From positions 1 through 64,000 of IMG/VR virus record IMGVR_UViG_3300032287_000965: DNA of 64,000 nt; one strand, 5' to 3'. Source of the DNA: a virus. Shown piece after piece: positions 57,152-64,000 of the stretch. The position numbers and the translations under genes are program-made. The notes below the pieces were generated by a model. The model saw only the letters and a list, made by a program, of their open reading frames with translations, had not been told where the DNA came from and did not search any database. Positions within the stretch are counted from its first letter, which is position 1. Each line of letters opens with the position of its first letter.

Positions 57152-57880
57152 TTATGTCTTCCACACGTAAAATGTTACGCCACCTATTGCGTACGTAGCT
57201 ATAGGCTCCCAGTCAGGGTAGCAGTAATCGCCAGATATAACGATCTTTCCCGGCGCAAGCTTTTTGATGCTGGGTAGTGCTGCTTCGCACAGTGGACGCC
57301 CAAGGTACATATAAATCACCGTATACGGCGTCAAGTCCGCGCTAACCAAATCGCCTTCTATAAACGTAACGGGAGTGTTAGCAAGCTCGGCTTCAATCTG
57401 GCTTTGTCTGTACAACACAGGATTAACTTCCACGCCTGTTGCCTGCATACCGCACTTAGCGGCTGCAATAGCAACGCGCCCATTACCACACCCAAGGTCC
57501 ACAAACTTATCCGACGCACTTAACTTAAGATTGCTAAACAGCGTACTAACCGCATCAGCGGGGGAAGGAGAAAAGCCTATGTAGATTGGCGGTTTATTTG
57601 TTGAGACCCATGTATAAGACTCTTCGTCCAACACGTACGTGAAACCGTCGTGCGGCATAGGCTCCAAAAACACATCGCGCTCAGAGACATACTGATACCC
57701 AATACCTGCAAACTGCCTACGAAAAACCCCGGAATAGCTAGTCTGCTTCCAGTTAGTATCAGCGCCCAGTAAGGCACGGCAAAACTCAACACCCGCCTCT
57801 TCAGTGGGGGCATCCTCATCACTAACTACGATGACTTGAAGTACGTAGTTGTTGTCGTCAAGCTGTGCAAAATGCGCCAT
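57152..57880 (-). CDS. Virion-type domain fused to a SAM-dependent methyltransferase
   Basis: 242 residues. Residues 1-95 match a tail-region domain common in phages (MAHFAQLDDNNYVLQVIVVS, later FAGIGYQYVSERDVFLEP and TYVLDEESYTWV). Residues about 105-242 are a class I methyltransferase with motif I VDLGCGNGR (127-135) and motif II GVEVNP (149-154), then the FIEGDL and LAPGKIVISGDY strands. The usual protein ends after the first domain. The target could be a virion protein, a small molecule or host protein; it is unknown. Same strand and close spacing to tail genes. Confidence 0.8.
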   Translation of the reverse strand: MAHFAQLDDNNYVLQVIVVSDEDAPTEEAGVEFCRALLGADTNWKQTSYSGVFRRQFAGIGYQYVSERDVFLEPMPHDGFTYVLDEESYTWVSTNKPPIYIGFSPSPADAVSTLFSNLKLSASDKFVDLGCGNGRVAIAAAKCGMQATGVEVNPVLYRQSQIEAELANTPVTFIEGDLVSADLTPYTVIYMYLGRPLCEAALPSIKKLAPGKIVISGDYCYPDWEPIATYAIGGVTFYVWKT

Positions 57881-57882
57881 AG

Positions 57883-58680
57883 TTAGACCGTAAAAGTTCC
57901 AGACGAAGTGAATGTGTGCACCACGTAACCGGGGCGAGAAGATGTGCTTATGTTGCCGCCCGACGCTCTAGGCACCAAACCGACATAAGCGATGATTACT
58001 ACGCCGCTACCGCCCGATCCAGCACTACCGCCTTCTGTAGCACCACCACCGCCACCACCAAGATTAGCGCCACCACCGCCACCGTTAGCATTGCGCCACC
58101 CGCCTGTACCACGTCCGTAGGTTGTGGGGCTTGACCATGAACCGCCATCAGAGCCGCTGGAGCCGCTACCACCACCTGCATATCCTACGCTTGAACCTGT
58201 GATGGAATAATCAAGACCGACACCACCTATACCGCCGGGAGAAGTAAACGCCTGACCTTGTGGGCCCCCGCCAACTGCACCTGCCCCGCCACCACCGCCG
58301 CCGGGCGTATAGTGATTACCAGTAGCTGAACCGCCAGCATTACCTTGCCCTGCTGTGCCTGAACCAGCGGTAGGGAAGTTAGTACTAGTACCGCCACCAC
58401 CCGAACCGCCGCTCCCGCCACGTCCATTACCACCGCCTATTGCTGTGTAGCCAAACCCCGTAGTATTACTACCATTAGAGTCTGACCCACCCCCGCCACC
58501 TACGACAATGGAATACGCCCCAGAAGCAATAGCCAAACTGGAGTTGTAAATTAGACCGCCCGCACCGCCACCGCCACCACCATCAGCACCGTTTCTAGCC
58601 CCGCCACCACCTCCCGCAATGATTAATACTTCTGCGGTGATGGGTAGTTTTGTGCCGAATAAAAGTGCAGCGATGCCCAT
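57883..58680 (-). CDS. Glycine-rich tail-tip protein
   Basis: 265 residues. After a short start (MGIAALLFGTKLPITAEVLI) the sequence has many Gly runs separated by variable loops (GGGGGARNGADGGGGGGAGG, GGGNGRGGSGGSGGGG), and ends with a beta part SRPGYVVHTFTSSGTFTV. This is the layout of T-even gp38-like adhesins, where Gly stretches form a polyglycine type II core and the loops contact receptors. It shares TAATG with the upstream fibre. Expected to define host range. Confidence 0.75.
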   Translation of the reverse strand: MGIAALLFGTKLPITAEVLIIAGGGGGARNGADGGGGGGAGGLIYNSSLAIASGAYSIVVGGGGGSDSNGSNTTGFGYTAIGGGNGRGGSGGSGGGGTSTNFPTAGSGTAGQGNAGGSATGNHYTPGGGGGGAGAVGGGPQGQAFTSPGGIGGVGLDYSITGSSVGYAGGGSGSSGSDGGSWSSPTTYGRGTGGWRNANGGGGGANLGGGGGGATEGGSAGSGGSGVVIIAYVGLVPRASGGNISTSSRPGYVVHTFTSSGTFTV

Positions 58681-59648
58681 TAGGAGACTCCAGCGCCTGT
58701 TATAACGAAGGTATTACTTGCGATACACAGCACCGTGCAGAGGCCATAGCCACCCAGAGTCCGATTGCCTGTCAAGCCCGAAGAAGCCAGCGTCATGGTT
58801 GTACCGCCGCCTTGAGTGATGGTCTGGCTAGAGCCTGAGTTGTTATAGATAGCCACCGCTTGCCCTGCGCTAAACACACCTGACGGTACCGTGACGCCAC
58901 CTGTCGTAATAGACACAACTTGACCTGCATCCCCAACAACCAATGTATATCCAGTAGTTTTATTCTGTACCGGTAGATTGCGCACGTTACCGATGGTGTC
59001 AGCAATGCTTGTCATGCCAGACATGGTGCCGCCGGTTATAGCTACGTTGTTAGCGTTTTGGGTGGACATGGTACCCAGCGCACTAGTGGTTGCCGTAACG
59101 AACGCCGTAGTCGCAGCCTTGGTCGTGTTGTCTCCGGGGGACTGAGTTACGAACGTCGCATTGCCCGCAACCGAGAAGTCTCCTGTAACCGTAGCGTTGC
59201 CGCCAAAGCTCATGTTGTTTACGAAATGGTTTAGCTGCTCCACCACGTTGGTGCCGTCTGCACGAAGAAGCACTGACTTGCCTGTTGGAATAGCTACGCC
59301 TGTACCCGCTGCTGTGGTATTACCAATAACGGTCGAGCAATACACAGTGGCTGTGTAGCCTGACGGGTTGGTAACTAAGTACAGCTTGGTTACCGGTGGT
59401 ACGTACACAGCAAAGTTGGCACCGGTGGTTGTAGTTAGGCTGAGAGCCGCGCACCGTGCTTGGTCAGCTGCGCCATTCTGAGCAGTCAGCGCTTGGTTTG
59501 CGGAAGTGACTGAGACCGATGCCAAACCCGAGATAGCGTCTTCGATAATGACACCAAGGTTGTCGTTGGTGATCGTGCCCCACGTACCGGTCTTCTCACC
59601 GTTGGCAATCAGTTCAATCCGTAGATCGGGGGAGTATGTACTTGGCAT
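58680..59648 (-). CDS. Tail fibre protein
   Basis: 322 residues from the ATG at 59648 (AAAGGAAATACG). The start STYSPDLRIELIANGEKTGT, then WGTITNDNLGVIIEDAISG, is the standard opening of a class of phage fibres. Residues about 170-210 have SFGGNATVTGDFSVAGNATF and the NTTKAATTAFV motif, typical of fibre shafts. The C-terminal part is Gly/Thr-rich. The glycine-rich protein directly downstream probably caps it. Confidence 0.8.
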   Translation of the reverse strand: MPSTYSPDLRIELIANGEKTGTWGTITNDNLGVIIEDAISGLASVSVTSANQALTAQNGAADQARCAALSLTTTTGANFAVYVPPVTKLYLVTNPSGYTATVYCSTVIGNTTAAGTGVAIPTGKSVLLRADGTNVVEQLNHFVNNMSFGGNATVTGDFSVAGNATFVTQSPGDNTTKAATTAFVTATTSALGTMSTQNANNVAITGGTMSGMTSIADTIGNVRNLPVQNKTTGYTLVVGDAGQVVSITTGGVTVPSGVFSAGQAVAIYNNSGSSQTITQGGGTTMTLASSGLTGNRTLGGYGLCTVLCIASNTFVITGAGVS

Positions 59649-59659
59649 CGTATTTCCTT

Positions 59660-60172
59660 TTAGGCAATCATGGTTTCCGCGTGGGTTTTGGCTTCTGCCA
59701 CACGACGCAGCCATCCTTTACCGAACGTGCCAAACGTAGGCAGACTGCGGTAAAACGCTTCCTTTTCTGCACTGAATTTTGCCACTAATTCGCTCTGATT
59801 GGCATCTTTTAATGACTGCATAGTTTTGGGGCCGATAGCACCGTCCGGCGTTGTGCCAATTGCTTTCTGCATTGTCTTAATTGCACGACCGGGACCTGCG
59901 TTAATTGCAAAGTCGAACATCAGGTAGTCCAGACCATCCGGCAGATCGTCAGCCTTGACCGCATCCCAGTACTTCTTCTTGTACATCGGGCCTACCGTCT
60001 CAGGTGTCAGAGCGCGCATTGCCTTTTCGTCAACAGCATGGCCTACCCATTCTTCCCAGACTTTCTTGGTCACGCCCAGATTGGTCATGCCGCCGGGGTC
60101 TTTTGGATGATTTACGAAGCCACCCTCGTGCTTCAGGATAGCGTTAAGGGCTTCTTGGAAGTTCTCTTTCAT
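59660..60172 (-). CDS. Endolysin, GH108 muramidase with peptidoglycan-binding domain
   Basis: 170 residues. The N-terminal catalytic part has E16 in HEGGFVNHPKDPGGMTNLGV, the hallmark of GH108. The middle YLMFDFAINAGPGRAIKTMQ and the C-terminal IGTTPDGAIGPKTMQSLKD belong to a PG_binding_3 domain. It lacks a signal peptide, so it needs the holin to reach the wall. It lies in the lysis cassette next to Rz/Rz1 and holin. Confidence 0.9.
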   Translation of the reverse strand: MKENFQEALNAILKHEGGFVNHPKDPGGMTNLGVTKKVWEEWVGHAVDEKAMRALTPETVGPMYKKKYWDAVKADDLPDGLDYLMFDFAINAGPGRAIKTMQKAIGTTPDGAIGPKTMQSLKDANQSELVAKFSAEKEAFYRSLPTFGTFGKGWLRRVAEAKTHAETMIA

Positions 60173-60644
60173 TTCTCAGTATCTCCTGACAAGCTTTTAA
60201 TTGGTGGGCGATTTCGTCGGCGTCTGCTGCGATGGCGATAAGAGCTTCCGCAGCCTCTCCTGAAAGTCGGGCTTTCGTTCCTCCATGATCGCTGCTGGTA
60301 CTGGGGGAAGCACTGGGCACGGCGTTACTATGGTCTGGACACGCGGCGTCGATGAACAACCCGTCAGTACGAGCAGTATTAACCAACTTAGTGCGCTCCA
60401 CTTCAACAGTTCTAACTTTATCGACATAAACCTTCTCCACTCTGTTTTGTGTGTTTGCCAGCAAGTGCTCATACTCGGCTACCTTAGCTTGCTCTGCTGC
60501 CAGCACCTTGCCAGCTTCAATAGCGGCTGCGGCCTTCTCTTTCTCCCAGTCAGCCTTGGTTACCTGCACACCCGTATGATGCCCGTAGAAGTAAGAGCAG
60601 ATGACAAGCACCAGAGCGCCGACAATCACATAAGGATTAGGCAT
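60144..60644 (-). CDS. i-spanin (Rz-like)
   Basis: 166 residues from the ATG at 60644. VIVGALVLVICSYFYGHHTG is an N-terminal membrane anchor; then a long periplasmic coiled coil (WEKEKAAAAIEAGKVLAAEQ, then VAEYEHLLANTQNRVEKVY). The C-terminal half is less ordered with two Cys. It encloses the o-spanin gene in another frame, as in lambda. It fuses inner and outer membranes at the end of lysis. It overlaps the endolysin by 29 bp and the holin by 8. Confidence 0.85.
   Translation of the reverse strand: MPNPYVIVGALVLVICSYFYGHHTGVQVTKADWEKEKAAAAIEAGKVLAAEQAKVAEYEHLLANTQNRVEKVYVDKVRTVEVERTKLVNTARTDGLFIDAACPDHSNAVPSASPSTSSDHGGTKARLSGEAAEALIAIAADADEIAHQLKACQEILRNERELPRSP
60197..60427 (-). CDS. o-spanin (Rz1-like), nested in the i-spanin gene
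   Basis: 76 residues from the ATG at 60427, with GGAGAAGG seven bases upstream. ALSWLILLVLTGC is a lipoprotein signal with the lipobox LTGC; the mature part is Pro-rich (CPVLPPVPAA) as usual for Rz1. It lies wholly inside the i-spanin gene in another frame. The pair bridges inner and outer membranes, so the host is Gram-negative. Confidence 0.85.
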   Translation of the reverse strand: MSIKLELLKWSALSWLILLVLTGCSSTPRVQTIVTPCPVLPPVPAAIMEERKPDFQERLRKLLSPSQQTPTKSPTN

Positions 60645-60915
60645 TTTCTTCTTTCCCGGCTTTGATTGACTCGATCTTTTCCTGACCACGCGTCCAAGCA
60701 GAGATGCCCAAAATTGCCATAAACGTAATGTGGATGAATCCGCCCGACTGCAAGGTCAAGGAAGTCCACTCACGGAAAGCGTCGTTAGCCGCTTGCGTCT
60801 CCCAGAACTGCACAACCGTCCACAGGATCGGAAACAGCACAAAGTCGCACAGGCAAATAATCATGTAAGTGATCGCCATCATCGGACGCCACTTAGTCGT
60901 CATCCAGTCATTCAT
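60637..60915 (-). CDS. Holin
   Basis: 92 residues. Two or three membrane segments are visible: MMAITYMIICLCDFVLFPIL at about 12-31, a further stretch about 31-40, and FIHITFMAILGISAW at about 60-74. The C-terminus is charged (EKIESIKAGKEENA). Its size, topology and place between spanin and small membrane gene fit a class of 3-TM phage holins. It opens the inner membrane for the endolysin. Confidence 0.8.
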   Translation of the reverse strand: MNDWMTTKWRPMMAITYMIICLCDFVLFPILWTVVQFWETQAANDAFREWTSLTLQSGGFIHITFMAILGISAWTRGQEKIESIKAGKEENA

Positions 60916-61163
60916 TCTTCACCCCTCATTTCCCGTAGAACTTTTAAACGTAATTCTTTCATCTTGCGGGTCTCTTGCTCCGCACGGTACAACGCGTTGT
61001 TCATGTCCATGTACATCACCCCCATCACAGGCAGCGCAATAACTAACACAAAACACAAGACCAGAACGGCGACGAGGAGTGCCCACGGTACGTCTGACTC
61101 AGGCGGAGGAGGATTAGGACTCCTACGTACCACGCCACGACGAAAAGGATTGCTCCAACCCAT
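60912..61163 (-). CDS. Small membrane protein of the lysis cassette
   Basis: 83 residues. A Pro-rich N-terminus (RRSPNPPPPESDVP) is followed by one membrane segment ALLVAVLVLCFVLVIALPVM and a charged helix ALYRAEQETRKMKELRLKVL. It overlaps the next gene upstream by 121 bp in another frame and the holin by 4 bp. It could be a second holin or antiholin. Role unproven. Confidence 0.6.
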   Translation of the reverse strand: MGWSNPFRRGVVRRSPNPPPPESDVPWALLVAVLVLCFVLVIALPVMGVMYMDMNNALYRAEQETRKMKELRLKVLREMRGEE

Positions 61164-61753
61164 ACCGCTTCTTCTTTCCTTTTTCTGATCCGCCTGCGTC
61201 TTTGCGCCGCTTCGATCTGCAACCTTGCTGTCTCACGCTTATGTGCCTCGTCCTGCTCAACAACAATCTTCTGCCACATCTTCTCGTACTTGCCCCACAG
61301 GTCGCCTAGTTCCGCTGGCGCTTTGTAGACCATCGTCTCACGCAATTCAGCTAACATCGCATCCAGCCTTGACCGTATGATGACGCGCACTAACGCCCGC
61401 TTGCCAATCGACTCTGTGCCTGTGTACACCTGCTGCGCTTCTGCTTCCTGCTGGATAAAGACCTTACCAATCTTGTCGTACTCATCCATTAACGCACCCA
61501 GATCGTTACCTATCTGGATAAACACATCGTTCGGGTCAGCCTTGCCTATCTCTTGCACCCGCTGCACTTCTTCGTTGTACTGAATCTTCTGTGCGTTCGT
61601 CGGATTCTGAATCTTGCCGAACTGCGTCTTTAAATCGTCCAGTACATCTTTTACTTCCCCCGCTGCGCCCTTAATGTCCTTGTATAGCTGGCATCCTTTC
61701 TTAACCGCCGCGACAGCAGCGTTGGCAGCAGCTAGGAGCGTTAGTGGGTCCAC
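61043..61753 (-). CDS. Conserved lysis-adjacent protein with C-terminal membrane segment
   Basis: 236 residues. The N-terminal part (MDPLTLLAAANAAVAAVKKG, then QLYKDIKGAAGEVKDVLDDL) is amphipathic and helical. A long helical middle runs to about 190. It ends in a basic stretch (RRRRIRKRKEE) and a membrane segment VGAILFVVAWYVGVLILLRL. Such proteins occur beside holins or tail genes in related phages. Its last 121 bp are shared with the next gene in another frame. Confidence 0.65.
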   Translation of the reverse strand: MDPLTLLAAANAAVAAVKKGCQLYKDIKGAAGEVKDVLDDLKTQFGKIQNPTNAQKIQYNEEVQRVQEIGKADPNDVFIQIGNDLGALMDEYDKIGKVFIQQEAEAQQVYTGTESIGKRALVRVIIRSRLDAMLAELRETMVYKAPAELGDLWGKYEKMWQKIVVEQDEAHKRETARLQIEAAQRRRRIRKRKEEAVWVGAILFVVAWYVGVLILLRLSQTYRGHSSSPFWSCVLC

Positions 61754-61757
61754 ATCA

Positions 61758-62483
61758 TCAAATCGTATCTATCTTGGTCCAGCCCGGTGGCATGTCTGTG
61801 TCAATCACCACCCAGCCAGAGTTTGTGTTTGAGTTAATTACCTGCCAGTTCACCGTCTGACTGTCGTCGATCAACTCCCACAATAGGCGCTGGACGATGG
61901 AGTCAAACGCTTGAGCTGTCTCTGCAACAACTGCTACGGCAACAATATTATTTACCACAGAAGCAACCGCCGTTGCAGTTTCCGATATGAACGCTACAGC
62001 AGTTAAGATGTTAGTAACAGAGTCAGAGGCGTTTGCTGTTTCTGCTGTGGCGGCTACTGCGTCTACTGTGCTCGTCGGTGTGTCAGTCAAATCCGCTACT
62101 TCAGCACAGACAACGCTTTGTACCGACCCGGCAGACGTAATGGTATCCGACACCTGCGAGTACACATCAATGTTTGCCACAGCGACGAGCGTATTGGTAA
62201 CGGCATCTACACCCTGCAATATCTCGGCAATTGCGGCTAGTGCGTCCAGCGTGTTGACAACTGTGTCTGTGCCTTCGGCTGTTTCTGCGATGTTGACCGG
62301 GATTGTAGCTACACCCACCAAAGAGTCTGCGCCTTGTGCCGTTTCGCTTATGCTGACCGGAATTGTAGATACCCCTGCGACCGCGTCTTGTGCCTGTGCC
62401 GTTTCAGAAACGTCAAGGTTCCACGTACGTGCAGCCGCCGTAGCAAATGGGGTAGTACAAAACGCGCTGTCAGCGAATAGCAT
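61758..62483 (-). CDS. Repeat-containing tail-fibre-like protein
   Basis: 241 residues. At least seven degenerate units of about 20-25 residues of the type (S/A)ETAxAxDxVxxxxxxxA (VSETAQAQDAVAGVSTIPVS, ISETAQGADSLVGVATIPVN, IAETAEGTDTVVNTLDALAA). The C-terminus ends with an aromatic, Trp-containing stretch (VNWQVINSNTNSGWVVIDTD, PPGWTKID). The repeats suit a fibre shaft and the end a tip. It shares TAATG with a small gene upstream. Confidence 0.7.
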   Translation of the reverse strand: MLFADSAFCTTPFATAAARTWNLDVSETAQAQDAVAGVSTIPVSISETAQGADSLVGVATIPVNIAETAEGTDTVVNTLDALAAIAEILQGVDAVTNTLVAVANIDVYSQVSDTITSAGSVQSVVCAEVADLTDTPTSTVDAVAATAETANASDSVTNILTAVAFISETATAVASVVNNIVAVAVVAETAQAFDSIVQRLLWELIDDSQTVNWQVINSNTNSGWVVIDTDMPPGWTKIDTI

Positions 62484-62623
62484 TAGTCCTCCGCTGGCTC
62501 CGGTACGTTGCCTTCTTCAATCCACTTTAAATACGCTTGGTAATCCGTGTTGGCTGGATCGAAGGGGATAAAAGCGTTGTCTAACAGACGTTGCACTGTG
62601 TTGTATTGGGTTAGTTTGTACAT
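62483..62623 (-). CDS. Small fibre-region protein (46 aa)
   Basis: 46 residues: MYKLTQYNTVQRLLDNAFIP, FDPANTDYQAYLKWIEEGN and a C-terminal PEPAED. The YxxYLxWIxxGNxPxPA pattern is common in short phage proteins following tail-fibre genes. It fills the gap exactly, with TAA/ATG contacts to both neighbours. It may be a fibre chaperone (inference). Confidence 0.7.
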   Translation of the reverse strand: MYKLTQYNTVQRLLDNAFIPFDPANTDYQAYLKWIEEGNVPEPAED

Positions 62624-63673
62624 TTATAGCTCCGCTGCAAACGTCATTTTTCCTGAGTTATTTGAATATAAAACCATTGCTCCAGTAGCAGAAGCCTGTG
62701 TTTGGAATGACCATGTTGACCCATCAGCTCCTAATGCTACAGGTTGCCCACAATTTGTAACAGCAAAAGTACCGCTAATAGTCATCGTAGGGGAAGTTCG
62801 CATTTGTACTGGAAATTGATACTGATTACCAACGTATGAACCAGAAGTTGTGTAACTCCGCAAAGTTATAGAATTTAAATCACCTGTATTTCCGCCAACT
62901 TGTTGATAGTACCTCTGACACAACGCCAACTCCGTACCATACGGCCTGTAGTCAAAGCTGGTGGCTGTGCTGCCTTTTTCGAGTTGTACGCCGGTGATGT
63001 AGAAGGTGGCTCCGTTGGTTCCGACTACACTGGTTGCGCCAGTTGCAGATGAATAGTTAGCTCCTGCCCATGTACCTGCTGTTCCGCTATATGTGGAGCC
63101 AACACCCAAACCAAAATATACGTTGATGCCTATACCATTAGTGGTCAGCCAAGTACCTGACGTATCACCAGCAATAGTCACTGTCTTATATTCAAATGTG
63201 TTAGCCGCTGATATTGTGTATGTAAATGGATATGACCTTGAACCATCTGCGTTTCCAACCGAACCACCAAAAGTTCCAGTTAAAGAAGAACGAACCCAAA
63301 ATGACAATGTAACGGTAGCCGCACTTGCAGTACCCCAAGCTAAATCTGCTACATTAAGCCCTTCAATTCGTTGGTCAATAAAGAATATGTCACCAGCAGC
63401 AATTGAATATGCGCTTAATGATGTAACGCCAAGATATTTTGTAAAACCTGCTGGTGGCGTAACAGAACCTGCGTTTTGCTGCACTGAATATTTAGATGCT
63501 TGCGTTAATCCAGCAAACCACCTATCCACCAAATACTGCCCGTTCGTCGGTGTCACACTCGCCCCAGCATTGCGCTGGTCAATCACCATCGCACCGTTAA
63601 TAATCCGGTTCTTGAAGCCGTAATACTGCGCGTTGGAGTCGAGCAGTCCGGGGGAGACGGTTGTTAATGCCAT
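62624..63673 (-). CDS. Tail fibre / receptor-binding protein
   Basis: 349 residues. The start has FKNRIINGAMVIDQRNAGAS, then TNGQYLVDRWFAGLT, a well-known signature of phage fibre proteins with a carbohydrate-binding-like jelly-roll body (TLSFWVRSSLTGTFGGSVG, TVTIAGDTSGTWLTTNGIGI). The middle includes FYITGVQLEKGSTATSFDYR, typical for the end of the domain. It contributes to receptor contact. The start is 3 bp from the upstream gene. Confidence 0.8.
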   Translation of the reverse strand: MALTTVSPGLLDSNAQYYGFKNRIINGAMVIDQRNAGASVTPTNGQYLVDRWFAGLTQASKYSVQQNAGSVTPPAGFTKYLGVTSLSAYSIAAGDIFFIDQRIEGLNVADLAWGTASAATVTLSFWVRSSLTGTFGGSVGNADGSRSYPFTYTISAANTFEYKTVTIAGDTSGTWLTTNGIGINVYFGLGVGSTYSGTAGTWAGANYSSATGATSVVGTNGATFYITGVQLEKGSTATSFDYRPYGTELALCQRYYQQVGGNTGDLNSITLRSYTTSGSYVGNQYQFPVQMRTSPTMTISGTFAVTNCGQPVALGADGSTWSFQTQASATGAMVLYSNNSGKMTFAAEL

Positions 63674-63676
63674 GTT

Positions 63677-63940
63677 TTACTCCGGTTTCGGATACTTTGT
63701 CTTGACTGCATCAATCGCAGCTTTCCATGCGTCATAGCCGCCGTGGTACAACAGGTCGAACTGATCCGCGAATGACGGGTACTCTGCTGCGCGTTGGTAC
63801 TTGTACATGTTGGGGTCAACCCACGCATTGACTGCTGCTTCGTCAATTTCAACCTTGTTACCCTGCGCATCGAACGCGCCTGTGCCGTCATCAATTGTGA
63901 CTACGTTAGGGTAAAGCGCGTAAATAGCATCGTGATTCAT
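63677..63940 (-). CDS. XkdW-like tail-fibre-associated protein
   Basis: 87 residues. MNHDAIYALYPNVVTIDDGT at the start, followed by DAQGNKVEIDEAAVNAWVD, is the XkdW-like pattern (HDAIxxLYPNVV...VE.DEAAVxA). The end SFADQFDLLYHGGYDAWKAA is a common fibre-chaperone-like segment. It overlaps the upstream frame by ATGA. Expected to help fibre assembly. Confidence 0.75.
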   Translation of the reverse strand: MNHDAIYALYPNVVTIDDGTGAFDAQGNKVEIDEAAVNAWVDPNMYKYQRAAEYPSFADQFDLLYHGGYDAWKAAIDAVKTKYPKPE

Positions 63941-64000
63941 CCGGCAATCTCCATGACTACTATTGATGATACGCCTCGGGCGTCATAACTAACTGTGTTT
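63937..64000 (-). CDS. Tail-region protein, 3' end only (cut by window edge)
   Basis: The last 20 codons and stop of a gene that starts beyond the right edge. The visible end reads VSYDARGVSSIVVMEIAG, a beta-type ending usual for small tail proteins. The frame and the overlap with the next gene (ATGA) support it. It does not continue in frame into the partial gene at 1-115. Confidence 0.6.
   Translation of the reverse strand, partial: NTVSYDARGVSSIVVMEIAG

Noticed and set aside
1-64000. Closing the window ends into a circle
   Set aside because: The partial frames at 1-115 and 63937-64000 do not join in the same reading frame and would give too short a protein, so sequence is missing between them.
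1-64000. tRNA genes, integrase, phage RNA polymerase
   Set aside because: I looked for cloverleaf-like segments and for recognisable protein motifs and found none; a tRNA scan would be needed to exclude short RNA genes fully.

Overview
The window is part of the genome of a tailed double-stranded DNA phage (Caudoviricetes). I see no host chromosomal genes, no rRNA or tRNA, no CRISPR array and no IS element. The virion set looks podovirus-like: a long P22-type portal, a co-chaperonin, a scaffold, one capsid protein, gp4-like and SU10-like adaptors, several large internal virion proteins, and no sheath, tape-measure or baseplate genes. A nested Rz/Rz1 spanin pair, holin and GH108-type endolysin point to a Gram-negative host. 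Many small proteins resemble families I remember from uncultured aquatic phages, so a freshwater or marine origin is plausible but is an inference. No integrase, excisionase or repressor is recognisable, so the phage is probably virulent.

Layout. Positions 1-17697 (minus strand) read from terminase small and large subunits through portal, GroES-like protein, scaffold, decoration protein and capsid, then small basic proteins and adaptors, to tandem tail-fibre-like proteins that run off the left edge. Positions 17698-18159 are a control region with a terminator, a promoter-like sequence, a 16-bp dyad and G-rich repeats. Positions 18160-39202 (plus strand) are the early and replication block: many small unknown genes, a clan MH metallopeptidase, an HTH-sigma4 regulator, an NrdR-like zinc ribbon, a VRR-NUC nuclease, a family A DNA polymerase, an HExxH protein, a Cas4/RecB-like nuclease, an HNH-like protein, an SNF2-like helicase, a probable ssDNA-binding protein and a PrimPol-helicase. 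Positions 39192-64000 (minus strand) hold tail fibres, lysis genes, internal virion proteins and a 3010-residue polyvalent protein.

The two minus blocks are probably one late operon in a circular or circularly permuted map. They do not join in frame across the window ends, so some sequence is missing and the genome is larger than 64 kb.

How the parts fit. Early genes are expressed with host RNA polymerase, since no phage polymerase is seen, possibly steered by the HTH-sigma4 protein. PrimPol-helicase, family A polymerase, the ssDNA-binding candidate and nucleases make up the replisome. The late genes build the capsid and then load internal proteins: a dual lysin, GNAT-like proteins and the giant polyvalent protein, which probably enter the cell with the DNA.

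Most unusual points: (1) eight copies of a GGGTCA-N3-TGACCC hairpin or dyad between small early genes; (2) a 16-bp operator-like dyad present at two sites; (3) an AT-rich block inside the giant protein gene that encodes a WCTG-motif domain and a solenoid-like region; (4) a virion-type domain fused to a SAM methyltransferase; (5) a short basic tag shared by three neighbouring small proteins.
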